Assembly (NCBI GenBank): GCA_036518955.1
Contig: DATDMG010000010.1
Span: 33,399-97,398 of the forward strand
Direction of reading: 5' to 3'
DNA from: DATDMG01 sp036518955
GTDB lineage: Bacteria > Actinomycetota > Actinomycetes > Actinomycetales > Kineosporiaceae
DNA length: 64,000 nt
The notes below the pieces were generated by a model. The model saw nothing but the letters and a program-made list of their open reading frames with translations, did no database searches and was not told the DNA's origin. Shown here in pieces: positions 23,799-31,848 of this stretch; the stretch's first letter is position 1, and each line of letters starts with the position of its first letter. The position numbers were made by a program, and so were the translations under genes.

Positions 23799-25282
23799 TG
23801 AACGGACCCCGCTCATGGCGGACGCAGCAGCGGCCGGACCCCGGGCTGCGGACCTTGGTCGTCGGCGCCGGCGAGGCCGGCCGCACGGTCGCCCGGGACC
23901 TGCGCCGCACCATCGAGTACGGGTTGTGGCCGGTGGCGTTCCTGGACGACGACCACTACCTGCGTTCGGTGGCGGGGCTACCCGTCGCCGGCACGATCGG
24001 CGACCTTCCGGACGTCGCCCGGCGCGAGCGGGCGCAGGCGGTGATCATCGCCATCCCCGGTCTGCCCACGGCCCGGATCGCCGCGATCGGTCGGGTCGCA
24101 GGGGGTTGCGGGCTTGCCGTCCGGTACCTGCCGTCGTTCGTCAACGCGCTGGAGCGGGACGCCCGGCTGGCGGATCTGCGTACTCTCGACGTGGCGTCGC
24201 TGCTCGGCAGGCAGGAGCTGCACGTCGCCAGCCCGAGCGCGCAGACCCTGATCGCCGGCGGCCGGGTGCTGGTCACCGGTGCCGGCGGCTCGATCGGGAG
24301 CGAGCTGTGCCGGCAGATCGGCGGCTACCAGCCGGCGGCGCTGTTCCTGCTGGACCACGACGAGTCCAACCTGCACCGGCTGCAGCTGGAGGTCACCGGC
24401 AGCGGCCTGCTCGACTCGGACGAGATCATCATCGCGGACATCCGGGACCGCGCCCGGATCGGCCAGGTGATCGCCGCCGTCCGGCCGGACGTCGTCTTCC
24501 ACGCCGCGGCGCACAAGCACCTCCCCCTGCTGGAGCGGCATCCCTGCGAGGGCGTGAAGTCCAACGTGCTGGGCACCCAGATCCTGGTGGACGCGGCACG
24601 GGCGCACGGGGTCCAGCGCTTCGTACTGATCTCGACGGACAAGGCCGCCGACCCGACGTCCGTGCTGGGGGCGACGAAACGGCTGGCCGAGCTCGTCGTC
24701 CGCAGCGGCGCCGACGGCCCGATGGACTGCGGCTCGGTGCGTTTCGGGAACGTGCTCGGCAGCCGTGGGTCGTTCCTGTCGATCCTCGCGGAGCAGGTCG
24801 CGCAGGGCGGCCCCGTCACCGTCACGCACCCGGACGTGACGCGCTTCTTCATGACGGTGGAGGAGGCCGTCGGACTCGTCCTGGAGGCCGCGACCATGGT
24901 CGAGGACGGCGAGACGTTCGTGCTCGACATGGGTGAGCCGGTCCGCATCGTCGACCTGGTGACCAGCTACGTCGACCAGCTGCACCTGCCGGTTCCCACG
25001 ATCCGGTTCACCGGGCTGCGCCCGGGGGAGAAGTTGCACGAGGTGGTGTTCTCGGCGCGGGAGAGCCGGCTGCGCACCGCCCACCCCAAGATCTGGGCGA
25101 CCCGGATCAGCGGTGACCCGGCCCGGTTGTACCTGCTCCTGGACACGCTCTACGCGGCGGCCGACGACAACGACTGCGAGCGGGTACGGGAGCTCCTGCA
25201 CCGGTTGCTGCCCGAGTACACGATCTCGCGCCGCCGTGAGCCGCTGGCCGCCGTCAGCGCGCCCTACCCGGACGGCTTCTGA
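23798..25282 (+). CDS. CapD/FlaA1-type nucleotide-sugar 4,6-dehydratase
   Basis: 494 residues: an N-terminal nucleotide-binding domain (LVVGAGEAGRTVARDL near 17, then FLDDD) and a C-terminal short-chain dehydrogenase domain with VTGAGGSIGSEL (159-170). The catalytic segment STDKAADPTSVLGATK replaces the usual YxxxK, as in the UDP-GlcNAc 4,6-dehydratases PglF, CapD and WbpM, and FGNVLGSRGS and LRPGEKLHE follow. Unlike full-length WbpM, it lacks the N-terminal membrane helices. It should give UDP-4-keto-6-deoxy-N-acetylhexosamine for the aminotransferase. The ATG overlaps the previous stop (ATGA). Confidence 0.9.
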   Translation: MNGPRSWRTQQRPDPGLRTLVVGAGEAGRTVARDLRRTIEYGLWPVAFLDDDHYLRSVAGLPVAGTIGDLPDVARRERAQAVIIAIPGLPTARIAAIGRVAGGCGLAVRYLPSFVNALERDARLADLRTLDVASLLGRQELHVASPSAQTLIAGGRVLVTGAGGSIGSELCRQIGGYQPAALFLLDHDESNLHRLQLEVTGSGLLDSDEIIIADIRDRARIGQVIAAVRPDVVFHAAAHKHLPLLERHPCEGVKSNVLGTQILVDAARAHGVQRFVLISTDKAADPTSVLGATKRLAELVVRSGADGPMDCGSVRFGNVLGSRGSFLSILAEQVAQGGPVTVTHPDVTRFFMTVEEAVGLVLEAATMVEDGETFVLDMGEPVRIVDLVTSYVDQLHLPVPTIRFTGLRPGEKLHEVVFSARESRLRTAHPKIWATRISGDPARLYLLLDTLYAAADDNDCERVRELLHRLLPEYTISRRREPLAAVSAPYPDGF

Positions 25283-26325
25283 TGCAGGGTCGCAGCGCCG
25301 GTGAGCGCATCGAGGTCGACGGAGCGCCCCGCTGGCTCGCGGAGATCCTGGCGGGTGCGCTGGCCCCGCAGTCGCCGGTCGACGATCCTTCGCGGGATCC
25401 GCACCGGGAGGGGGTCGGCGTGCGCGTCGACGTCGAGCCCTCCCGGGCGCCGCTGCCGCTGGGTGGCTGCGAGCTGATCACCCGCGGGGTGTGGCGCGCC
25501 GCCCCGGCCACGGCACTGCTCGAGAACGCCTGCTCCGCGGGCTTCGACCTGCTCGTCCGCGCCCCGGAGCCGGACGGCGAGGGCTGCCTCACGGTCACCG
25601 CCCGATACCGCCCGGACCTGCGCACCCTCGCGGCCAACCGGGCCCTCCGGCAGCGGTTCCGGCTGCTCGCCCGGCAGACGCTGGTGCAGTACCCGGCGCT
25701 GTGGCGGGCGGGCCTGCGCGGTGGCGTCCCGGTGCACGCGTCGGCCGTCGTGCCGGCGGCACCGGCCCGGTCGGCCGGGGTGCTGATCGTCGGTCCCGGC
25801 GGTGTCGGCAAGTCGACCCTGCTGCTGGCGGAGACCGCGGCCGGTGGCCGCGCGGCGTCCGACAATCTCTGCGTCTGGCAGGAGGGCGTGGCGTACGGGG
25901 TGGCCGAGCCGCTGCGCGTCGAGGGTGGAGCCGGACGGCGCACCACCAACGGACGGCGCGAGCGATCGCTGCCGGGCCGGCTGGCGGCGGTACGCCCGGA
26001 CCACGTCGTGCTGCTGCGCCGCGATCCGGCCGGCCGGCCGGGCGCCCGGCCGCTGCCGCGGGGCGTCGCGGCCCGAGCACTCGTCGCCGGCACCTACGCG
26101 GCCGGCGAGCTGCGGCGTTACTGGCAGTTCGCCGCCGTGCTGGCGCTCGCCACCGGCGCCGGACCGGCGCACCCGCCGATCGCCGCCACCGCGGCGTGCA
26201 TCGTCTCGGCGCTGCCGTGCACCGAGGTGAGCCTCCGCCCGGGCTCCCGGCTCGCCGAGGCCGCCGGTGCGTTCCACCCCACTGCCGAGGTCGTCCGGGT
26301 CAACCCGTCGGAGGTGCTGCCGTGA
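25282..26325 (+). CDS. HPr kinase-like P-loop protein of the polysaccharide locus
   Basis: 347 residues with Walker A VGPGGVGKSTLLL (170-182) in the context of the HprK C-terminal domain, preceded by VPVHASAVV as in HPr-kinase-like proteins of actinobacteria. The HprK signature loop that phosphorylates serine is not obvious. The protein is larger than the core and has a 150-residue N-terminal part of unknown fold. Members of this diverse family occur beside peptide-modifying and sugar genes, mostly with no known substrate. A role in phosphorylating a sugar or a protein of this locus is an inference. It overlaps both neighbours (ATGA and GTGA). Confidence 0.7.
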   Translation: MQGRSAGERIEVDGAPRWLAEILAGALAPQSPVDDPSRDPHREGVGVRVDVEPSRAPLPLGGCELITRGVWRAAPATALLENACSAGFDLLVRAPEPDGEGCLTVTARYRPDLRTLAANRALRQRFRLLARQTLVQYPALWRAGLRGGVPVHASAVVPAAPARSAGVLIVGPGGVGKSTLLLAETAAGGRAASDNLCVWQEGVAYGVAEPLRVEGGAGRRTTNGRRERSLPGRLAAVRPDHVVLLRRDPAGRPGARPLPRGVAARALVAGTYAAGELRRYWQFAAVLALATGAGPAHPPIAATAACIVSALPCTEVSLRPGSRLAEAAGAFHPTAEVVRVNPSEVLP

Positions 26326-27500
26326 GACTGCGGGTCGCCACTGTGATCACCAGGATGCAGGCGGGTGCGGGCGGGGTCGCGCTGCGCGGGGCCCTCGCGC
26401 TCGACCGCGACCGGTACGACGTGACCTTCCTCGTCGGCTCGGGGGACCGACTGCTCGACCGGGCCGCCGCCGAGGGGTTCGCCACGGCCGTCATCCCCGC
26501 ACTGGTCCCGCAGATCTCGCCCCGGGACGACGCCCGCGCCCTGCTCGACCTGCGGAGCCTCGTCGCCGGCGGCCGCTACGACGTGGTGCACACCCACAGC
26601 GCCAAGGCGGGGACGCTCGGCCGGCTCGCCGCGCTCTGGGCGGGGACCCCGGTCGTGGTGCACACGCTGCACGGGTTCCCCTTCCATCCGTACCAGCCCC
26701 GACCGCTGCGCGCCGCCTACGTCGCCGTCGAGCGGTCGCTCGGGCGACGCAGCACCGTCCTGCTCGCGGTCGGGGCCGGTGTGGCCGCGGAGGCGGTCCG
26801 GCTGGGACTCGCGCCGCCGGACCGGATCCGCACCATCGGTGCCGCCGTCGACGACCTGCCCGCCCGGGACGGTGCGACGCGCCGGGCAGCCCGCCGTCTG
26901 CTGGCCGTGCCGCCCGGGATGAGCGTGGTCGGCTGCGTCGGCCGGCTCGACTACCAGAAGGCCCCCGAACACTTCCTGGCGGCGCTCGCCGACCTGGACC
27001 GTCGCGACGTCCTGGGCGTCTGGCTCGGCGACGGCCCGCTGCGGGCCGAGGTCGAGCGGACCGCGGCGGCGGTGGGCCTGGCGGACCGGTTCGTCTGCCT
27101 CGGCGACCGGGCCGATATCGGGCGCGTGCTGCCCGGCGTCGACGTCTTCGCGATGCCGAGCCGGTACGAGGGCCTCCCCTGCGCCCTGCTGGAGGCGATG
27201 GCGGTGGGCGTGCCGGCCGTGGCCACCGCGGTGAACTCCGTCCCGGACGTGCTGGTGCCGGGCGAGACCGGCCTGCTCGTCCCGGTGGGGCGGCCGGCGA
27301 TGATGGCCCGGGCGATCGGGTACCTGCTCGACCGGCCGGACGAGGCGAACCGGATGGCGCAGGCGGGCCGGGAGCGGGTCGTGGGCCGGTACACCGGCGA
27401 CGTGCTGGGCGCCGTCCTCGAGCAGGTCTACCGCGTGCCGGCAGCCCCGGGCCCGATCCGGGTCGGCACCACCCGCCGCGACCTCGCGCCGTCCGCGTGA
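26322..27500 (+). CDS. GT4-family glycosyltransferase
   Basis: 392 residues with the GT-B fold. The N-terminal domain has HTHSAKAGTLGRLAA and HTLHGFPFHPYQ, as in EpsD/EpsF-type transferases. The C-terminal domain has CVGRLDYQKAPEHFL and the donor-site segment MPSRYEGLPCALLEAMAVG (E-x7-E type), then GLLVPVG. It should add a sugar from a nucleotide donor to the lipid-linked repeat unit on the cytoplasmic side. It is the only clear glycosyltransferase in the locus besides the initiating enzyme, so either the repeat unit is very short or other transferases are elsewhere. The start GTG 26322 overlaps the previous stop. Confidence 0.9.
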   Translation: MRLRVATVITRMQAGAGGVALRGALALDRDRYDVTFLVGSGDRLLDRAAAEGFATAVIPALVPQISPRDDARALLDLRSLVAGGRYDVVHTHSAKAGTLGRLAALWAGTPVVVHTLHGFPFHPYQPRPLRAAYVAVERSLGRRSTVLLAVGAGVAAEAVRLGLAPPDRIRTIGAAVDDLPARDGATRRAARRLLAVPPGMSVVGCVGRLDYQKAPEHFLAALADLDRRDVLGVWLGDGPLRAEVERTAAAVGLADRFVCLGDRADIGRVLPGVDVFAMPSRYEGLPCALLEAMAVGVPAVATAVNSVPDVLVPGETGLLVPVGRPAMMARAIGYLLDRPDEANRMAQAGRERVVGRYTGDVLGAVLEQVYRVPAAPGPIRVGTTRRDLAPSA

Positions 27501-27529
27501 CCATCCGGACCGACCCCCTGGAGCCAGCC

Positions 27530-28948
27530 GTGAACGTGGATTTGATCACCGGTCCTCGGATCTTCGACAGCCCGGCGGCCCGGGCGTCGGCGGAGGTCCT
27601 GCACGGGCTGCGTGAGACGGTCGGGAACGCCGACCTGGTGGCCCCGCCGGTGGTGCTGCCCGACTTCCACCACAAGGCGAACATGGAGCTGCCCTCGAGC
27701 GTGGCGGTGGCGACCCGCGAGTCGATCCGGCCGACCCTGACCAGCGCCTCGGTGAACTGCGGGATGGCGCTGATCGCCCTCGACGCGCCGACGCCGTCGG
27801 CCGCCGGCATCGCCGAGTTCTACCGCCGGGTCCGCGAGCGGTTCCCGTACCCGCCCGGGCTGCGCAACCGGCTCACCGGCCGGGACGTCGTGCGGTGCGC
27901 GGTGCAGGGCTCGCACTTCGCCGTGGACCGCTACGGCGTGGACGCCGCCGAGCTGGAGCGGGTGGAGGAGGGCGGCCGGCTCGACCTGGAGCGCTACGGC
28001 GGTGCCCACCGGCTGCGCCGCGAGCTCCCGCAGCTCACCGTGCAGCTGGCCCGGCTGCGGTTCGGCACCATCGGTCCGAGCAACCACTTCGTCGAGCTGC
28101 AGCAGGTCGAGCAGGTCCACGACCCCGGCACGGCCGCGCTGCTCGGCGTCGCCGAGGGACAGCTCACCCTGCAGTACCACGCCGGCGGCGGCGTGCTCAC
28201 CGGCGAGATCGGTGCCCTGTTCGGACGGCGTCGTCACCGCCCGCGCGAGATCCGGCTGGCGATGGCCGTGCAGAAGCCGCTCTTCCACCTGGCGACGGCG
28301 CGCTCGGTGGCCCAGCTGAGGCAGCGGCTCGCGCTGTACTTCGGCGCGGGCTGCCCGCCGGTCCCCCGCGACAGCGACGAGGGGCGCCGGCTCCTGCTCG
28401 CCAACGCGGCCGCGATGAACTACGGCTTCGCCTTCCGGACGGCGACCTACGCCGGGCTCAGCCGGATCGCCAGCGCAGTCTTCGGAGGGGCCGGCGGGCG
28501 CCTCGTCGTCGACTCACCGCACAACTCGATCTACGAGGAGCGGGTCGAGGGGGTGGACGCCGTCGTCCACCGGCACAACTCGTGCCGCGCCTGGCCGGCG
28601 GCGCTGATGCCTGCCGGGACCACGTTCGCCCGCACCGGCCAGGCGCTGCTGCTGCCCGGCACCAACCGGACCTCGTCGTACCTGTGCGTCGTGGGACCGG
28701 CGGCCGAGCGCAGCCTCTACTCCGCGTGCCACGGGGCGGGCACCCTGATCGACGACTTCGAGCGCCGCGGGCTGTCCGGACCCGATCCATTCGGCCGGTC
28801 CACGCTCCGGTTCCGGTACTCCGACGCCGCACCGGCCACGGTGGCGCACCTCGACGACCGGGGCGTGGACGAGGCGCTCGGGATCCTCGTCCGCCACGGG
28901 CTGGTGCGGCCGGTGGCCCGGCTGCGGCCCCTCGCCGTCCTGACCTGA
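27530..28948 (+). CDS. Divergent RtcB-like (RNA ligase family) protein
   Basis: About 472 residues that align along their whole length with RtcB RNA ligase motifs. Present are PDFHHK (Asp45, His47), SVNCGM (Cys77, the metal-binding Cys), GPSNHFVEL (Asn185, His186), QYHAGGG (His217), SPHNSIYEE (His331) and ACHGAG (His401, equivalent to the histidine guanylated in E. coli RtcB). Differences: the Asp before the metal Cys in GVDIGC is replaced by Ser, HSGSRG became HAGGGV, and the Arg of HGAGR is Thr. Metal binding and perhaps nucleotidylation therefore look retained, but RNA ligation is uncertain. GTG 27530 (GGAG 8 bp before it) is preferred; GTG 27497, overlapping the previous stop, is possible. 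Confidence 0.82.
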   Translation: MNVDLITGPRIFDSPAARASAEVLHGLRETVGNADLVAPPVVLPDFHHKANMELPSSVAVATRESIRPTLTSASVNCGMALIALDAPTPSAAGIAEFYRRVRERFPYPPGLRNRLTGRDVVRCAVQGSHFAVDRYGVDAAELERVEEGGRLDLERYGGAHRLRRELPQLTVQLARLRFGTIGPSNHFVELQQVEQVHDPGTAALLGVAEGQLTLQYHAGGGVLTGEIGALFGRRRHRPREIRLAMAVQKPLFHLATARSVAQLRQRLALYFGAGCPPVPRDSDEGRRLLLANAAAMNYGFAFRTATYAGLSRIASAVFGGAGGRLVVDSPHNSIYEERVEGVDAVVHRHNSCRAWPAALMPAGTTFARTGQALLLPGTNRTSSYLCVVGPAAERSLYSACHGAGTLIDDFERRGLSGPDPFGRSTLRFRYSDAAPATVAHLDDRGVDEALGILVRHGLVRPVARLRPLAVLT

Positions 28949-28981
28949 GTCCGACGCTCGCGCCGAGGGAAAGGGGTGGCC

Positions 28982-30523
28982 ATGACGCAGTCGGGCGTCC
29001 CGGCGCGCATCGGCGGCGCCGGCGCCGAGCCGCGGGCGGCCGGGCGCGGGGCCGGGCGCGAGGTCGTCCGGGCCCGGGCCGCGGTCTGGTCCGTGCTGGC
29101 CGGGCCGGGGACACCGGTCGTCGACCTCGCCCGGTCGACGCGTCGTGCCGCGGTCGCCGACCGGCGTCGTGGCATCGGTGGCCGGGTGGTGCTGCTGGAC
29201 GGGCGGCCCGGCGCCCGGGTGCGGCTGCAGGCCGCGGCCCGGCGGCTGGACCTGGTGATCGAGCACGAGTACGTCGTCCTGCCCACGCCCGGCGCGCCGG
29301 CACTGGTCTGCGACGACTCGCCGGCCGCCGTCCGGTGGCTGCAGGACGCGGTGCTGGCGGTCCCGCCCGGCGTCACCACCCTGGCACCCGCCTGCGACGT
29401 CGCGCTCGCCGTCGCCCGGCACGCGCTCCCGGCACGCTGGCTCGCGGCCCTGGTCCCGGGGCGGGCGGCCGTCGCCCGCGCCGCCACGCCCGCGGACGGC
29501 GGGTCGCTGGGGCGGGAGCCGGAGTCGCCGCCGGCGGCGGTCAGGCCGCCCGCCCCGGCGTCCGTCGTCGTGCTGGCGACCTCCCGCGACGTCAACGCCA
29601 AGATCTCGGTCCTGGTGATCCCCGGTCCCGGCCCCGACCCGGCGCGCGTGCTGAAGATCCCCACCACGGACGTCGCGGAGCGGGCCGTGGCGGCCGAGCG
29701 GGCCGCGCTCGCCGACGTCCACGCCACGGGGGCGGATGTCGTCACGCGGACCGTGCCGCGGGTCCTCGGCACGCCTGTGGTCACCGGTCGGGTGGCGCTG
29801 GAGACCACGGCGCTGCCGGGAGTCGCGTTGCAGACGCGGTACCACCGCTGGCGGCGCAGCGGGCGGCCGGCAGCGGTGCGCCGTGACCTGGCCGCGGCGT
29901 TCGGCTGGCTGGCCGCGCTGCAGGAGCAGACCGCGGGCCCTGCCGTGTCGGTCCGGCTGCTGGCCGACGGGCTCGACCTGATCCTGGGTCGCTGGCCGGG
30001 CGACCCGGTCGCGGTCGCCGTGCACGACCGGCTGGTCCCGATCGCGGCCGGGCTGGCTGCGTACCGGGTCCCCGGTTGCGTCGTCCACGGGGACTTCTGG
30101 GCCGGCAACGTGCTCATCCGGCGCGGCCGGGTGACCGGCGTCGTCGACTGGGAGTGCGCGCAACCGCACGGCGACCCCACCCGGGACGTCGCGCGGCTCC
30201 CGCTGAGCTACGCGCTCTACCTCGACCGGCACACCCGGCCAGGACGTCGCGTCGCCGGGCACCCCGGGCTCGTCGCCGGCCCGTGGGGTGCGGGGGCGGA
30301 GCACCTCCTCGACGGCACCGGCTGGTTCCCCGCACTGGCGGTCAGTCACGTCACGGCGGCCGTCACCCGGCTCGGACTGCCCGCCGCCGCGACCCGCGCG
30401 GTCCTCCTCGGCGGGCTCGCCGACATCGCCGCCCGGGCCGATCATCCGGACTTCGCCCGGGGTCACCTGGTCCTGCTGCACCGGGTGCTCGAGCGCGGCG
30501 GACCGGGCCGGTGGGCCGGATGA
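28982..30523 (+). CDS. APH-fold phosphotransferase-like protein
   Basis: 513 residues. The C-terminal half has the aminoglycoside phosphotransferase/choline kinase active site: VVHGDFWAGNVLI (His369, Asp371, Asn376) and the magnesium loop VVDWECAQPHGDP (Asp near 391), plus an N-lobe with VLKIPTTD. The N-terminal 190 residues are an extra Arg/Ala-rich region, with methyltransferase-like strands (LDLVIEHEYVVLPTPGAP) seen in some polysaccharide-linked kinases. It probably phosphorylates a sugar, polyol or lipid-linked intermediate; drug resistance is less likely given the context. ATG 28982 follows AAAGGGGTGG; GTG 28976 is in frame. Confidence 0.8.
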   Translation: MTQSGVPARIGGAGAEPRAAGRGAGREVVRARAAVWSVLAGPGTPVVDLARSTRRAAVADRRRGIGGRVVLLDGRPGARVRLQAAARRLDLVIEHEYVVLPTPGAPALVCDDSPAAVRWLQDAVLAVPPGVTTLAPACDVALAVARHALPARWLAALVPGRAAVARAATPADGGSLGREPESPPAAVRPPAPASVVVLATSRDVNAKISVLVIPGPGPDPARVLKIPTTDVAERAVAAERAALADVHATGADVVTRTVPRVLGTPVVTGRVALETTALPGVALQTRYHRWRRSGRPAAVRRDLAAAFGWLAALQEQTAGPAVSVRLLADGLDLILGRWPGDPVAVAVHDRLVPIAAGLAAYRVPGCVVHGDFWAGNVLIRRGRVTGVVDWECAQPHGDPTRDVARLPLSYALYLDRHTRPGRRVAGHPGLVAGPWGAGAEHLLDGTGWFPALAVSHVTAAVTRLGLPAAATRAVLLGGLADIAARADHPDFARGHLVLLHRVLERGGPGRWAG

Positions 30524-31848
30524 GCCTCGCCGTCACCCCACCCGTTGCCGGGTCCCCTCCCCAGGGTGCCGCGGGCCGGCCCACCGCTGCTGCCCGGGAC
30601 ACGGCGCCTGCCCCGGCCGCCGCCTGGCCCGCCGCGGACCGGATGGTCGCGCAACGGATCGCCGTGGTGGTCGCCGCCGTCGGGTTGCCCCTGCTGCGAC
30701 CGGGCGGGCCCGGCAACACCGGGCCGGTGGACGTCGGGCTCCTCCTCGGCCTGGTCGCGACCGCGGCGTGGGCGTCGTGGTCGAGGCACAAGCTACGGAT
30801 CCCGTACGTGATTCCGGTGGGCCTGCTGATCGCCGGAGGAGCGGTCGCGGCCGTCGTCCACGAGGTGGGCGCGCTGGGCGCCGCGCTCACCCTCGACCAG
30901 GACGCGTACGTGCTGCTCTGGGGGGTGGCGCTGGCGAACCTGGTCGCCCGGACGGCGCTGCTGCGCACCGCCCTCCGGGCGATCGGGGTGAGCGGCGTCG
31001 GCTGGGCGGCGGTGATGATCGTCGGGGTCGTCGGGCACGTCCCGGCCCTTTCCGGGGTGACCGCCCGGGAGGGCAGCCGGGCGTCCCTGACGCTCGGCGA
31101 CCCCAATCTGGCGGCGAACTACTTCTTGGTGGCCCTGTTCGTGCTGCGGGCGTCCCGATACCCGCGCCGGGCCGTGGTGCGCTGGCCGTGCTGCCTGGTG
31201 GTGCTCGCGGCGATGTTCCTCACCGGCTCGAACGGTGGCGCGCTCACCCTGCTGCTGGCGACGGCCGTCGGTGTCGTGCTCCGCCTCGCCCGCACCCGCG
31301 GCGGCGGGCCGGCCATCGCCCTGGCCCTGATCCTGGGCGCCGGCGCCGTGGCCGCGCTGTCGCTGGTCGACCTGGGCGGCGTGGCGTTGCGCGCCCAGAC
31401 CTCCCTTCCGGCGTTGCGGGACAGCATCGGACGGCAGGCCGAGAGCAGCTCCTCGCGCGATGCCCTGACGGCCGAGGGCGCCCAGCTCTGGCGGGATGAC
31501 GGCATGGTCGGGGTCGGCCCCGGCCGGACGAAGGCCGAGCTGGTCCGCAACCAGGCCCCCTACGTCAAGGAAGCCCACGACGACTACCTCGCCGCCTTCG
31601 TGGAGCGCGGAGCGATCGGCGGGATCGGTGTCCTGCTGCTGCTGGGGGACTTGCTGGTCAGGGCGCAACGGATCGCGCTGCGACCTGTCGCCGACGACGT
31701 CACGCCGATCCTGCCGCGGCCGGAGCTGCTCGCGGCAGCGGTCGTCGCGGTGCTGGTGAGCGCGTCCCTCTACGAAGTGCTGCACTTCCGGCACGTCTGG
31801 GCGTTGTTCGGGATCGTGGCGGGCGTGGAGATCTGGGGCCGGCGATGA
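30520..31848 (+). CDS. Wzy-like O-antigen polymerase/ligase family membrane protein
   Basis: 442 residues with about ten to twelve hydrophobic helices and an O-antigen-ligase-type core. GDPNLAANYF marks one conserved loop; a large extracytoplasmic loop with SSSRDALTAEGAQLWRDDG and GVGPGRTKAEL is followed by EAHDDYLAAFVERGAIGG, which matches the wording H-N-xx-L-xxxxExG in this superfamily. It should polymerise repeat units at the outer face of the membrane, with Wzz controlling length. The first 45 residues are Pro/Ala-rich and cytoplasmic. ATGA overlaps with both neighbours. Confidence 0.85.
   Translation: MSLAVTPPVAGSPPQGAAGRPTAAARDTAPAPAAAWPAADRMVAQRIAVVVAAVGLPLLRPGGPGNTGPVDVGLLLGLVATAAWASWSRHKLRIPYVIPVGLLIAGGAVAAVVHEVGALGAALTLDQDAYVLLWGVALANLVARTALLRTALRAIGVSGVGWAAVMIVGVVGHVPALSGVTAREGSRASLTLGDPNLAANYFLVALFVLRASRYPRRAVVRWPCCLVVLAAMFLTGSNGGALTLLLATAVGVVLRLARTRGGGPAIALALILGAGAVAALSLVDLGGVALRAQTSLPALRDSIGRQAESSSSRDALTAEGAQLWRDDGMVGVGPGRTKAELVRNQAPYVKEAHDDYLAAFVERGAIGGIGVLLLLGDLLVRAQRIALRPVADDVTPILPRPELLAAAVVAVLVSASLYEVLHFRHVWALFGIVAGVEIWGRR

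Noticed and set aside
28982..30523. Aminoglycoside resistance by the APH-fold protein
   Set aside because: It lies inside a polysaccharide operon and has a large unrelated N-terminal region. The fold is shared by many sugar and choline kinases.
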